From assembly GCA_903839875.1 (NCBI GenBank), contig CAIMDZ010000206.1, positions 1 to 49,398 of the forward strand: 49,398 bases of DNA. The letters run 5' to 3'. Below the pieces are notes generated by a model. That model was not told the origin of the DNA. It made no database searches and saw only the letters and a list, made by a program, of their open reading frames with translations. This DNA is from an uncultured Bacteroidota bacterium. GTDB taxonomy: Bacteria > Bacteroidota > Bacteroidia > Chitinophagales > Chitinophagaceae. Positions 14,764-23,288 of this stretch are shown piece after piece. Each line of letters starts with the position of its first letter. The first letter of the stretch is position 1. A program made the translations under genes and the position numbers.

Positions 14764-17206
14764 TGAAATGCCCACCGAATATATTGGTAAGGTAATTAAG
14801 GAGCAAACTTTATGCTACCATTGCGGTACCCCATGCATAACTAATACCATTATTACTGAAGATAAAGTATTTTGCTGTGAAGGTTGCCAACTGGTATATG
14901 AAATTATAAATGAAAATGGGTTGTGCGATTATTATAAGTTACAGTCCCACCCCGGTATTTCGCAGATAAAAGCACTTCGTTCAGATAAATATGCCTACCT
15001 GGATAATGAAGAAATAGCAAAGCAACTTTATAAGTTTACCAATGGCGATTATACAATCGTTACCTTTTACATACCGGGTGTGCATTGCAGCTCGTGCATG
15101 TGGCTGCTGGAGCACCTGCACAAAGTGAACGGCAATATCATAGAAAGCCGGCTGAATTTTACTACAAAGGAAGTTACCATTCACTTTTCGAAAAGCAAAG
15201 TGAGCCTTCGCAAGATAGTGGAGTTGCTTACTACTATTGGGTATGAGCCCTATATAAGCCTGGATGAGGCCAACAAGAAAAAAGCAAAGAACTACAATAA
15301 ACAAAGGATATACAGACTGGGTGTTGCCGGGTTTTGTTTCGGGAACATAATGATGATGAGTTTCCCGGAATACCTTTCGGCTGTTACCGGCATTGAACAG
15401 CAGTATGTTCATTTGTTCAGGTACTGGAACCTGATCCTCGCTGTACCGGTATTTTTTTATTGCTCCCTGGAATTTTTTACAACGGCATGGAAAGGACTAC
15501 GGCAACGCACGCTGAATATAGATGCGCCGATAGCAATGGCTATCATTATAACCTTTGCCCGCAGTGTGTGGGAGATAGCGTTTAATACAGGTGCGGGTTA
15601 CCTGGACAGTATGAGTGGTATTGTATTCTTCATGCTGGCGGGCAGGGTATTACAGGAGCGCACTTACAAATCGATTGCGTTTAACCGTGATTATAAATCT
15701 TACTTCCCGATAGCAGTGAGTGTTGTGACCGCAGATGGTGTAGTGAGTAAGAAGCTGCAGGATCTGCAGGAAAAAGACGTATTGCAACTGCACAATGACG
15801 AGATAATACCGGCGGATTCAATGGTGCTGAAAGGCAAGCCGCTTATAGATTACAGCTTTGTAACCGGGGAAAGCGAGCCCGTTGCCGTGAAGCTGAATGA
15901 CATGGTTTATGCGGGCGGCAAGCAAGTGGGTGAGCAGATAACAGTGCAAGTAATAAAGCCTGTGGCGGGCAGTTACCTGACGTCGCTGTGGAACCATTAT
16001 GCATTTTCAAAGAACAAGCCGGAGCAGAATAATGCCGACAGTGTACTGCACCTGTTGGGCAAGTATTTTACGTGGGCATTGCTGGGGCTTGCATTGTGTA
16101 CTGCGGTTTACTGGGGCATTCACGATCCGTCGAAGATAATTGTGAGTGTATCGGCGATGCTGATCATTGCTTGTCCTTGTGCGCTGTTGCTTTCAGCAAC
16201 CTTCACCAATGGAAACATATTGAGGATACTGAGTAACAACGGACTATTTATCAGGGATGCAACGGTAATAGAGCAGCTTACGAAAATAGATCATATAGTT
16301 TTTGACAAGACGGGTACGGTGACTGAGAGCATGCATAACAATGTGGTTTACTCGGGTTATGAGCTAAATGAACAAGAGAAAGACATATTGTATAGCGTAA
16401 CGGCGGCGAGCAAACATCCATACAGTAAGATGATAGCAGCGTGGTTAGGCAAGCGCGACCCTGTGGATCTTTCGGGCTGGAAAGAAATACCTGGCAGGGG
16501 TCTGGAAGCTGTTTCGGCGGGGATAAGGATGCTGGTGGGCTCCGGTGAATTTATCTGTTTGCCGAAGGGGAAAATTATTGAAGGTAACGCGGCGGTTTAT
16601 GTGCGTATTGGTGATAAGATTACATCGTTCAATTTCTTTTCCGTATTCCGGAATTCGGTTCCGCAGATAATACCCATGCTGAAACAGGAATATAAATTAT
16701 CGCTTTTGTCGGGAGATAATGACAAGCAGCGGGAAGTACTTGGTGAATTGTTTGGTAATACCAGTGAGCTACTTTTCGCGCAAAAGCCGATAGATAAACT
16801 GCACTATATAGAATCGCTGCAGGCGGAGAGGAAGCATGTGATGATGATAGGCGATGGCCTCAATGATGCGGGAGCGCTGCAGCAGAGCAATGTAGGGATA
16901 ACACTTGCTGACGACATCAATAATTTTACGCCATCGTGCGATGCGATACTGGATGCGAAGAAATTTGCACTGCTGCCGGCGGTACTGAGGCTGGCGAAGG
17001 CTTCGCGGTACATAATAGGTTTGAGTTTTGCGATCTCGCTGGCATACAATATAGTTGGTGAATGGTATGCGATGCGGGGTATGCTGAAGCCGGTATATGC
17101 CGCCATATTGATGCCCTGCAGTACATTGAGTATAGTTCTCATAACATGGGGTTTGAGCAGCCTTATAGCATGGAGGTTGCACCTGAGTCTGAAGGTTAGC
17201 GAATAG
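14750..17206 (+). CDS. ccoI: Copper-transporting P-type ATPase for cbb3 oxidase assembly
   Basis: The protein has 818 residues. An N-terminal Cys-rich segment (CYHCGTPC...CCEGCQLVYE) is followed by a heavy-metal domain with GVHCSSCMW (Cys113, Cys116), six to eight membrane helices, the CPC copper motif (Cys475-Pro-Cys477), the phosphorylated Asp519 in DKTGTVTES, and GDGLNDAGAL. This order is that of CcoI/FixI, which exports copper across the inner membrane for insertion into cbb3 oxidase. The start at 14750 overlaps the preceding gene by 14 bases; an ATG at 14768 just after that gene's stop is also possible. It shares the FNR-like promoter of the ric-like gene. Confidence 0.95.
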   Translation: MPLVSEMPTEYIGKVIKEQTLCYHCGTPCITNTIITEDKVFCCEGCQLVYEIINENGLCDYYKLQSHPGISQIKALRSDKYAYLDNEEIAKQLYKFTNGDYTIVTFYIPGVHCSSCMWLLEHLHKVNGNIIESRLNFTTKEVTIHFSKSKVSLRKIVELLTTIGYEPYISLDEANKKKAKNYNKQRIYRLGVAGFCFGNIMMMSFPEYLSAVTGIEQQYVHLFRYWNLILAVPVFFYCSLEFFTTAWKGLRQRTLNIDAPIAMAIIITFARSVWEIAFNTGAGYLDSMSGIVFFMLAGRVLQERTYKSIAFNRDYKSYFPIAVSVVTADGVVSKKLQDLQEKDVLQLHNDEIIPADSMVLKGKPLIDYSFVTGESEPVAVKLNDMVYAGGKQVGEQITVQVIKPVAGSYLTSLWNHYAFSKNKPEQNNADSVLHLLGKYFTWALLGLALCTAVYWGIHDPSKIIVSVSAMLIIACPCALLLSATFTNGNILRILSNNGLFIRDATVIEQLTKIDHIVFDKTGTVTESMHNNVVYSGYELNEQEKDILYSVTAASKHPYSKMIAAWLGKRDPVDLSGWKEIPGRGLEAVSAGIRMLVGSGEFICLPKGKIIEGNAAVYVRIGDKITSFNFFSVFRNSVPQIIPMLKQEYKLSLLSGDNDKQREVLGELFGNTSELLFAQKPIDKLHYIESLQAERKHVMMIGDGLNDAGALQQSNVGITLADDINNFTPSCDAILDAKKFALLPAVLRLAKASRYIIGLSFAISLAYNIVGEWYAMRGMLKPVYAAILMPCSTLSIVLITWGLSSLIAWRLHLSLKVSE

Positions 17207-17486
17207 TGCCAATTGGGATATTTTCAGCTTCAGTTCCCTGCCCTGCCTGCCGGTAGTTCGGTAGTAGGTAAGTGTCGGTGGGGCCCCGCGATACACAAGG
17301 CTCTGCATTGGGAGAGTCGCCGAGGACAGAAGAATATAAAAATGACAGATGGCTATTTGATTGATTTTGAAAAAGAGTCCGTGGATGCCGCAAATACAGA
17401 CTTCATTTCAACCTTTAACCATATAAAGATTACACAAGCGAGAGACATAAAAACACCATAGTCAAGTAGGGCGTTATTAAAGTGCT

Positions 17487-17786
17487 TTATTGTGCCAATC
17501 CAACCATTAGCAGACTGCCAATTACAATTCCAATTATAGAAGAGGCTAAAAATCCAATTACAGGATGGTTGTTGAGAAATGACAATCTTGAAGGTTTAAT
17601 AGTTATTTTGGATTGATTTTTAGACCAGATTAGGAGTTGAACTCCTACACAAACAAAACCTATTAAAAATAATGTTATAAATTTACTTGTTGTGATTGTG
17701 TGCCTTTCTGATAAAGCAGAGCCAGTCGTAGCAATTGCTATACCTTCAAGCATGGCAATAACAACAAAAGGAAAAATTTTCTTCAT
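17487..17786 (-). CDS. Small membrane protein, unknown
   Basis: The protein has 99 residues with three hydrophobic segments (about 4-24, 36-54 and 76-97). It is not recognised. A -7 element TATATTTG on the minus strand (17809-17816), 22 nt before the ATG, with TTTG 16 bases farther upstream, supports a real promoter. It is transcribed against the cbb3 genes that flank it and sits in the interruption between ccoI and ccoS, so it is likely part of the accessory insert. Confidence 0.55.
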   Translation of the reverse strand: MKKIFPFVVIAMLEGIAIATTGSALSERHTITTSKFITLFLIGFVCVGVQLLIWSKNQSKITIKPSRLSFLNNHPVIGFLASSIIGIVIGSLLMVGLAQ

Positions 17787-17808
17787 AAACTCAACATTAA
17801 TTGGAATA

Positions 17809-17816
17809 CAAATATA
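17809..17816 (-). promoter_or_regulatory. -7 promoter element (TATATTTG) of the small membrane gene
   Basis: Full TAnnTTTG match on the minus strand, 22 nt from the ATG, with a TTTG 16 bases upstream as a candidate -33 element. Confidence 0.5.
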
Positions 17817-18022
17817 GGGTTATTTCAAAAGCCAAAGTTCTTTCACACTAATAGAGCATACTCTAAAATAATGATTTGTTATTTCTAATGGTACTTATTT
17901 GCTATTGCAATATGGAAGGAGTTCTATGATCGAGCGGACTGCATGTGCCTGGGAGATTACTTCGTTGTTAATGTCTATTCAAAGGTCTCAGTGATTTAGT
18001 TCTTCACTGCGCGGCTATGCAT

Positions 18023-18040
18023 CCCGATAGCTATCGGGAC
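18023..18040. repeat. Dispersed palindrome TCCCGATAGCTATCGGGA, copy 2
   Basis: A perfect 18-bp palindrome; copy 1 with one mismatch is at 9887-9904. Confidence 0.75.
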
Positions 18041-18096
18041 TATGCGCTTCGTTCAGAATAACTAATACTATTGGGCTTTTCTCTTGTGGTTGTATG

Positions 18097-18135
18097 AAGA
18101 AATCATTATCCTGCCATACACAATTTATTCTGATA
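18097..18135 (+). repeat. 39-bp direct repeat, left copy
   Basis: It begins AAGAAATCAT and ends AATTTATTCTGATA. It matches the right copy (19174-19212) at 34 of 39 bases with no gaps. The copies lie 1077 bp apart and bracket the Bro-N gene. Confidence 0.8.
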
Positions 18136-18283
18136 CCGGAATACCTTTGCCTGAAAGATACCTATTTATCAAGATAAAAAAGGAATGAAAATACAAAATT
18201 ATTCAACCAATTTTTCTACTTTTCCAAAAAAATATTTACAATCACCAAAATGTATTTCCCAACCAAACATTGTAGACTAAATC

Positions 18284-19111
18284 ATGAACAACATAAAATT
18301 ATTTGAAGAAAAGAATGTTAGAACACTTTGGGACGCAATGCAGGAGAAGTGGTATTTTTCTGTTATTGACGTAGTGGGCATTTTATCGGAAAGTTCTGAC
18401 GCGAGAAATTATTGGAAAGTATTAAAAAGCAGGTTAAAAAAGGAAGGGAGTGAGGTGGTTACAAAATGTAACCAACTGAAAATGCCTTCGGCTGATGGTA
18501 AAAACTACCTTACCGATGTTGCCGATACAGAAACCTTATTACGCATAGTTCAAACTATCCCCTCACCCAAAGCTGAACCTTTCAAACAATGGCTGGCAAA
18601 AGTAGGTTACGAACGTATGCAGGAAATGGCAGACCCTGCACAGAGCCTTGACAGGGCAAGGGAAAACTGGCAAAAACTGGGTCGGAGCGAAAAATGGATA
18701 CAGCAGCGTATGACCGGACAGGAAACCCGCAATAAGCTAACCGATTACTGGAAAGAGGCAGGAGTAAAAGAACAGGATGAATTTGCAATGCTTACCAATA
18801 TCATACACGAGGAATGGACAGGGCTAACTGTAAAGAAGCACAAAGATATAAAGGGACTAAAATCCCAAAACCTGCGCGATCATATGAATGAAGCGGAATT
18901 GATTTTTACAGCTCTTGCTGAGTTATCCACCCGGCAGATAGCAGAAAGCGAACAGGCTAAGGGGCTACCTGAAAATGCCAGGGCAAGTAAAAAAGGTGGG
19001 GCGGTAGCTAAAAATGCACGCCTCGAACTGGAAGCAAAAACAGGTAAAAGCGTTGTTACCGGAGAAAACTTTTTACCTCCTGCAAATGATAAAAGAAGGA
19101 TTGGGCGTTAG
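18284..19111 (+). CDS. Bro-N / DinD-like phage antirepressor-type protein
   Basis: The protein has 275 residues. The N-terminal Bro-N domain (about 1-105) shows IKLFEEKNVRTLWDAMQEKWYFSVIDVVGIL and PKAEPFKQWLAKVGYERMQE. The middle part (WIQQRMTGQETRNKLTDYWKEAGV, EEWTGLTVKKHKDIKGLKSQNLRDHM, AELIFTALAELSTRQIAE) matches the DinD-like group. Such proteins bind DNA and act as antirepressors in phages; the orphan bacterial ones have no settled role. Its codons for VTKCNQ form a palindrome (18453-18477) with the same core as those at the ORF6N locus, but in another frame. It is a stand-alone gene in the gap of the cbb3 cluster, bracketed by 39-bp direct repeats, which points to transfer. Confidence 0.88.
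   Translation: MNNIKLFEEKNVRTLWDAMQEKWYFSVIDVVGILSESSDARNYWKVLKSRLKKEGSEVVTKCNQLKMPSADGKNYLTDVADTETLLRIVQTIPSPKAEPFKQWLAKVGYERMQEMADPAQSLDRARENWQKLGRSEKWIQQRMTGQETRNKLTDYWKEAGVKEQDEFAMLTNIIHEEWTGLTVKKHKDIKGLKSQNLRDHMNEAELIFTALAELSTRQIAESEQAKGLPENARASKKGGAVAKNARLELEAKTGKSVVTGENFLPPANDKRRIGR
18453..18477. repeat. Palindrome inside the Bro-N gene
   Basis: Eleven-base arms with one mismatch around AAA. The core at 18457-18473 is GGTTACAAAATGTAACC, read G|GTT|ACA|AAA|TGT|AAC|C. It matches the ORF6N gene core at 14 of 17 bases. Confidence 0.9.
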
Positions 19112-19173
19112 CAATCCACTCTTCATTTTGATTGAGTATAGGAATCATTTAGACACTAACGCAACTTGGTAAA

Positions 19174-19212
19174 AAGAAATCATAATCCCGCCGTGCATAA
19201 TTTATTCTGATA
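19174..19212 (+). repeat. 39-bp direct repeat, right copy
   Basis: The partner of 18097-18135, 63 bp after the stop codon of the Bro-N gene; 34 of 39 bases are identical. Confidence 0.8.
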
Positions 19213-19439
19213 GCTGTTTGTAAAACTTCCCAATCGGGGCGCACCACTAAGATACTCTTTTGAATAAGTTTATAAATTGAATATCCGGTATTTTGAAATC
19301 GGGGTTTTTGCCAAACCCCGAATTTAGTTGGCAGGATAGTTCTGTGTGAGTATCGCTCAATTAAGGGGATGGTATCCCCCGAATTTGATTGGCAATGAGT
19401 TTCCCTATCTTATAATATACAAACAATTACATTATTAAC

Positions 19440-19475
19440 ATGACCAAGATCAGTTTTTTGATTGAGCATCGTCAT
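19440..19475. promoter_or_regulatory. Tandem FNR-like boxes of the ccoS-ccoNOQPGH operon
   Basis: Box 1 is ATGA-CCAAGA-TCAG (19440-19453) and box 2 is TTGA-GCATCG-TCAT (19462-19475). Their centres are 22 bp apart, so they lie on the same helix face. The centre of box 2 is 33 bp from the -7 element, placing it near -42, the usual class II activator position. Confidence 0.7.
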
Positions 19476-19497
19476 TTAATACTCTTTTATCCTTAAA

Positions 19498-19505
19498 TAT
19501 ATTTG
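19498..19505 (+). promoter_or_regulatory. -7 promoter element (TATATTTG) of ccoS
   Basis: Full TAnnTTTG match, 19 nt before the ccoS ATG. No TTTG -33 element lies at the usual spacing, as expected for an activator-dependent promoter. Confidence 0.65.
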
Positions 19506-19524
19506 TTTTACAAAATCCAAGTCT

Positions 19525-19683
19525 ATGAGTGCATTGTATCTATTAATAGGCGTCAGTATTGGCGTAGCCGGTTTCTTTCTCGCGGCTTTTATCTGGAGCG
19601 TGAAAAACGACCAGTATGAGGACAAAAAAGGAGCATCACTCAGAATGCTCTATGATGATGAATTCAAAGGAGAGATTTTTTAA
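19525..19683 (+). CDS. ccoS: cbb3 oxidase assembly protein CcoS
   Basis: The protein has 52 residues. A single membrane helix (about 3-22, LYLLIGVSIGVAGFFLAAFIW) is followed by the family's SVKNDQYEDKKGASLRMLYDD segment. CcoS is a small inner-membrane factor needed to put heme and copper into cbb3 oxidase. It leads the oxidase operon and ends 20 bp before ccoNO. In relatives I know, it normally follows ccoI directly; here 2.3 kb separate them. Confidence 0.93.
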   Translation: MSALYLLIGVSIGVAGFFLAAFIWSVKNDQYEDKKGASLRMLYDDEFKGEIF

Positions 19684-19703
19684 ATAATCAAAGCTAAACA
19701 CAA

Positions 19704-21872
19704 ATGGGTAATCCTTTCGATCAAACAAATGCAACTGAATCTGTGCAAACTGATAAATTCTTTTACGACAACAAGATTGTAAAATGGTTTGCTTATGCCA
19801 CCATGCTATGGGGCGTAGTGGGCATGCTGGCTGGTATCCTGGCAGCGTTTCAGCTGGTGTACCCGGTGCTGAATTTCGGAACTGCGTACACCACCTTCGG
19901 GAGGGTGAGGCCGATACACACCAACGCTGTAATCTTTGCCTTTGTGGGCAATGGTATGTTCATGGGGATATACTATTCGCTGCAGCGGCTTTGTAAAGCG
20001 CGCATGTACAGTGATCTGCTGAGTAAGATACACTTCTGGGGATGGCAGCTCATCATAGTGCTGGCAGCAGTGACACTATGCCTGGGCTATACTTCGGGCA
20101 AGGAATATGCCGAACTGGAATGGCCGATTGACATCCTGATCGCCCTTATCTGGGTGACCTTCGGTATCAACATGTTCGGCACGATCATCAAGCGCCGTGA
20201 ACGCCACCTGTATGTAGCTATCTGGTTTTATATAGCAACGTTTGTAACCGTTGCTTTGCTGCATATAGTTAACTCTATGGAGATCCCCTTCAGCTTTATG
20301 AAATCTTATTCGGCATATGCAGGTGTGCAGGACGCTTTGGTGCAATGGTGGTACGGGCATAATGCGGTTGCGTTCTTCCTTACTACACCCTACCTCGGCC
20401 TTATGTATTACTTTATGCCCAAGGCCGCAGGACGACCTGTTTACTCCTATAAACTTTCGGTTATCCACTTCTGGGCGCTGATCTTCCTGTATATATGGGC
20501 AGGGCCGCACCACCTGTTGTACACCGCATTACCCGACTGGGCTCAGTCATTAGGTACGGTGTTCTCTATTATGCTAATAGCGCCATCATGGGGTGGTATG
20601 CTGAACGGATTGCTGACACTGCGAGGTGCATGGGATAAAGTGCGTGAAGACCCGGTTCTTAAATTCATGGTGGTTGCGGTAACGGCTTATGGTATGGCCA
20701 CATTTGAAGGCCCGATGCTGAGCCTGAAGACCGTGAATGCCATCAGCCACTTTACCGACTGGACGATAGCCCACGTACATGTTGGCGCGCTTGGCTGGAA
20801 CGGCTTCCTGACATTTGGTATCCTTTATTACATCATTCCGCGAATATTCCGTACCAGGCTTTACTCGATAAAACTGGCCAACAGACACTTCTGGATAGGT
20901 ACGCTGGGTATTATCTTCTATGTAGTTCCGATGTACTGGGCAGGGTTTATGCAGAGCAGTATGTGGAAGGAATTCACCCCGGAAGGCACACTGAAGTATC
21001 AGTTCCTTGATACAGTAAAACAAATGCAGCCATTCTACCTGATGCGTGGTGTGGGTGGTGTCTTGTTCCTGGTGGGCGCACTTATGATGGTTTGGAACCT
21101 GTACAAGACTGTAAAGGCAGGTACTGCTCTGAATGATGAAGCTGCCGAGGCGCTGCCGTTAACAAAGGTGTATGAACCACATGGTAAAGTGTACTGGCAC
21201 AGATGGATTGAACGCCGCCCCATGCAGATGCTCGTTTACAGTTTAATAGTTGTCGCGATCGGTGGTGCAATAGAAATTATTCCAACTTTCATGGTAAAGG
21301 AAAACATACCTACCATAGCATCGGTTAAACCATATACGCCACTGGAACTACAGGGACGTGATATATATGTGCGGGAAGGTTGCTACCTCTGCCACAGCCA
21401 GATGATCAGGCCGTTCAGGAGCGAAGTGCTGCGGTATGGCGAGTACTCAAAGGCGGGTGAATTTGTATACGATCATCCGTTCCAATGGGGCAGTAAGCGC
21501 ACAGGCCCCGACCTGGCGAGGATAGGCGGCAAGTACTCGAATAAATGGCACTTCAACCATATGTACGATCCTCCAAGTGTATCCCCCTTCACGGTTATGC
21601 CTAATTATCCGTGGCTCTTCCATAACAATCTTGATACAGCAATTACCGGCGCTAAAATCAGGGCGATGATAACACTTGGGGTGCCCTATCCTGCAGGTTA
21701 TGATAAGATAGCCAATGAAGACCTGATGAAACAGGCCGATAAGATAAGGGATAATCTTGCAACAGAAGATGTAGCTATTAAGAGCAATAAAGAAATAGTA
21801 GCACTGATAGCCTACCTGCAGCGAGTGGGGACAGATATAAAACTGGAACAAAAAGCAGCAACTAAGCCATAA
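19704..21872 (+). CDS. ccoNO: cbb3-type cytochrome c oxidase, fused subunits I and II
   Basis: The protein has 722 residues, equal to CcoN plus CcoO. The N-terminal part (about 1-470) is the 12-helix heme-copper subunit with metal-ligand histidines in RPIHTNAVIF, WWYGHNAVAF, WAGPHHLLYT and TIAHVHVGALGWNG. A linker leads to a single helix (about 512-530) and a monoheme cytochrome c domain with CYLCH (Cys560-His564) followed by SQMIRPFRSEVLRYGEYSKAGE, typical of CcoO. This fusion is characteristic of Bacteroidota. The enzyme is the high-affinity terminal oxidase of the inner membrane that reduces oxygen and pumps protons. Confidence 0.96.
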   Translation: MGNPFDQTNATESVQTDKFFYDNKIVKWFAYATMLWGVVGMLAGILAAFQLVYPVLNFGTAYTTFGRVRPIHTNAVIFAFVGNGMFMGIYYSLQRLCKARMYSDLLSKIHFWGWQLIIVLAAVTLCLGYTSGKEYAELEWPIDILIALIWVTFGINMFGTIIKRRERHLYVAIWFYIATFVTVALLHIVNSMEIPFSFMKSYSAYAGVQDALVQWWYGHNAVAFFLTTPYLGLMYYFMPKAAGRPVYSYKLSVIHFWALIFLYIWAGPHHLLYTALPDWAQSLGTVFSIMLIAPSWGGMLNGLLTLRGAWDKVREDPVLKFMVVAVTAYGMATFEGPMLSLKTVNAISHFTDWTIAHVHVGALGWNGFLTFGILYYIIPRIFRTRLYSIKLANRHFWIGTLGIIFYVVPMYWAGFMQSSMWKEFTPEGTLKYQFLDTVKQMQPFYLMRGVGGVLFLVGALMMVWNLYKTVKAGTALNDEAAEALPLTKVYEPHGKVYWHRWIERRPMQMLVYSLIVVAIGGAIEIIPTFMVKENIPTIASVKPYTPLELQGRDIYVREGCYLCHSQMIRPFRSEVLRYGEYSKAGEFVYDHPFQWGSKRTGPDLARIGGKYSNKWHFNHMYDPPSVSPFTVMPNYPWLFHNNLDTAITGAKIRAMITLGVPYPAGYDKIANEDLMKQADKIRDNLATEDVAIKSNKEIVALIAYLQRVGTDIKLEQKAATKP

Positions 21873-21890
21873 ACAAAAAACGATTCAATC

Positions 21891-22055
21891 ATGAAATTCA
21901 TTAACTATCTGGAACGGATAACAGGTGTCGGAATATTCCCGCTTACCTCGCTTTTAATTTTCGTCGGTTTTTTTACGGTGCTGCTTTTATGGGTTTTGAA
22001 GGCCGATAAAAAGTACATGGAAATTTTGAAGAACATACCGTTCGAGGATAAATAA
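21891..22055 (+). CDS. ccoQ: cbb3 oxidase small subunit CcoQ
   Basis: The protein has 54 residues. One membrane helix (about 13-35, VGIFPLTSLLIFVGFFTVLLLWVLK) is followed by a charged tail ADKKYMEILKNIPFEDK, the pattern of CcoQ in Bacteroidota. CcoQ stabilises the oxidase and is not itself catalytic. It lies 18 bp after ccoNO and 29 bp before ccoP. Confidence 0.88.
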   Translation: MKFINYLERITGVGIFPLTSLLIFVGFFTVLLLWVLKADKKYMEILKNIPFEDK

Positions 22056-22084
22056 GGTGCAATATTTTTAAATAAAAAACAGGC

Positions 22085-23281
22085 ATGATCATGCGTTCAA
22101 ATAAAAAAATATCTTTGATTCTGGCAGTTGTAATGCTGCTATGTCCTACAATTATGTTTGCTGCGGGTGCTGCTGCACCTGCGAAAGATGAAGGTTATAA
22201 TATGGCGCTCATCAGTCTGGTATCATTGATGCTTGTGCTCTTATTTATAATTGGAATGCTTGCGAATACTGTGAGCCAGTTGTCGAATGTATTGCGCGAC
22301 AGGTTTCGTAAGGAACGGAAAGAAAAAGGTATTGTAAAAACAATTCTGCTACTCATCTCGTTGTGCTTGCCTGCCATGCAAGTATTAGCAGGTGAAGCAG
22401 TAAAAACATCCAAAGAAGCCGTTGCACCTGTTTCAAATATGATCAACGGAATTCCGAAGAATGATTTTTATACCATTATGTCTGTAATAGGGCTCGAACT
22501 TATTGTAATTTTCGCTCTGGTTATTTACACTAAATTGTTGCTGCGCGCTATCAGCAATAAACTTGAAGCAGAACCAAATGCATTGCCGAAAGTGGAGCGA
22601 AGCTGGTTTTGGGATAAGTTCAATGCCGCAGTACCATTGGAAAAGGAAAAAGACCTTTTACTTGACCATGATTATGACGGCATACAGGAATTGGATAATA
22701 GCTTGCCGCCCTGGTGGAAATACATGTTTTATGTGACCATTGTTGTTGCATGCATCTACTTCTACCGTTTCCACATTTCACATGACGGCCCCAGCACGCG
22801 GGATGAATATGTAGAAGAAATGAGGCAAGGCGAAGAGGCAAAAGCAGCGTACCTGGTCAAGTCGGGGAATAATATAGATGAGAACAATGTAACATTACTT
22901 ACGGATGCCAATGAAATAGGTGCAGGTAAGGAACTGTTTGTTAAAAACTGTGCTCCCTGCCACCTGGCAGATGGTGGTGGAATAGTGGGGCCGAATCTTA
23001 CAGATGATTATTGGATACATGGAGGCGGCATTAAAGACATTTTTAAAACCATTAAATATGGCTGGCAGGATAAAGGAATGAAGAGCTGGAAGGATGATTT
23101 TTCTGCAAAGCAGATACAAGAGCTTGCCAGCTTTATTAAATCGCTGAAAGGAACCAAACCCGCAATACCAAAGGCGCCACAGGGTGATTTATATATTGAG
23201 GCAGGGCAGGGCAGTCCTAAAGGAGATAGCACAAAAGTTAAAACAGACAGTGCATCGAAAGGGAAAGTAGTGGTTAAATAA
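22085..23281 (+). CDS. ccoP: cbb3 oxidase cytochrome c subunit CcoP, N-terminally extended
   Basis: The protein has 398 residues. Residues 1-175 are an extension with a signal-peptide-like start and three or four hydrophobic segments (about 8-26, 40-61, 85-101 and 132-150). Then comes the FixP_N signature HDYDGIQELDNSLPPWWKYMFY with a membrane helix (about 213-232). The periplasmic domain binds one heme c through CAPCH (Cys289-His293), with the axial Met probably in KYGWQDKGMKSW. Proteobacterial CcoP carries two hemes; this one carries one. The C-terminal 40 residues are a low-complexity Lys/Ser/Pro tail. It passes electrons to CcoO. Confidence 0.93.
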   Translation: MIMRSNKKISLILAVVMLLCPTIMFAAGAAAPAKDEGYNMALISLVSLMLVLLFIIGMLANTVSQLSNVLRDRFRKERKEKGIVKTILLLISLCLPAMQVLAGEAVKTSKEAVAPVSNMINGIPKNDFYTIMSVIGLELIVIFALVIYTKLLLRAISNKLEAEPNALPKVERSWFWDKFNAAVPLEKEKDLLLDHDYDGIQELDNSLPPWWKYMFYVTIVVACIYFYRFHISHDGPSTRDEYVEEMRQGEEAKAAYLVKSGNNIDENNVTLLTDANEIGAGKELFVKNCAPCHLADGGGIVGPNLTDDYWIHGGGIKDIFKTIKYGWQDKGMKSWKDDFSAKQIQELASFIKSLKGTKPAIPKAPQGDLYIEAGQGSPKGDSTKVKTDSASKGKVVVK

Positions 23282-23288
23282 ATACCTG

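Larger units (their letters stand above)
17787..18283. other. Gene-free stretch before the Bro-N gene
   Basis: It holds the -7 element of the small membrane gene (17809-17816), the perfect palindrome TCCCGATAGCTATCGGGA (18023-18040) and the left 39-bp direct repeat (18097-18135). No coding potential is seen. Confidence 0.6.
19112..19524. other. Gene-free stretch between the Bro-N gene and ccoS
   Basis: It contains the right 39-bp repeat (19174-19212), a hairpin CGGGGTTT-TTGCC-AAACCCCG (19300-19320), a direct repeat CCCCGAATTTrRTTGGCA (19316-19333 and 19377-19394) and the ccoS promoter region (19440-19505). Confidence 0.7.

Noticed and set aside
17213-17461. 82-residue open frame after ccoI
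   Set aside because: The first half translates low-complexity repeat-like DNA; the second half (MTDGYLIDFEKESVDAAN...) might be a remnant but matches nothing I recognise.
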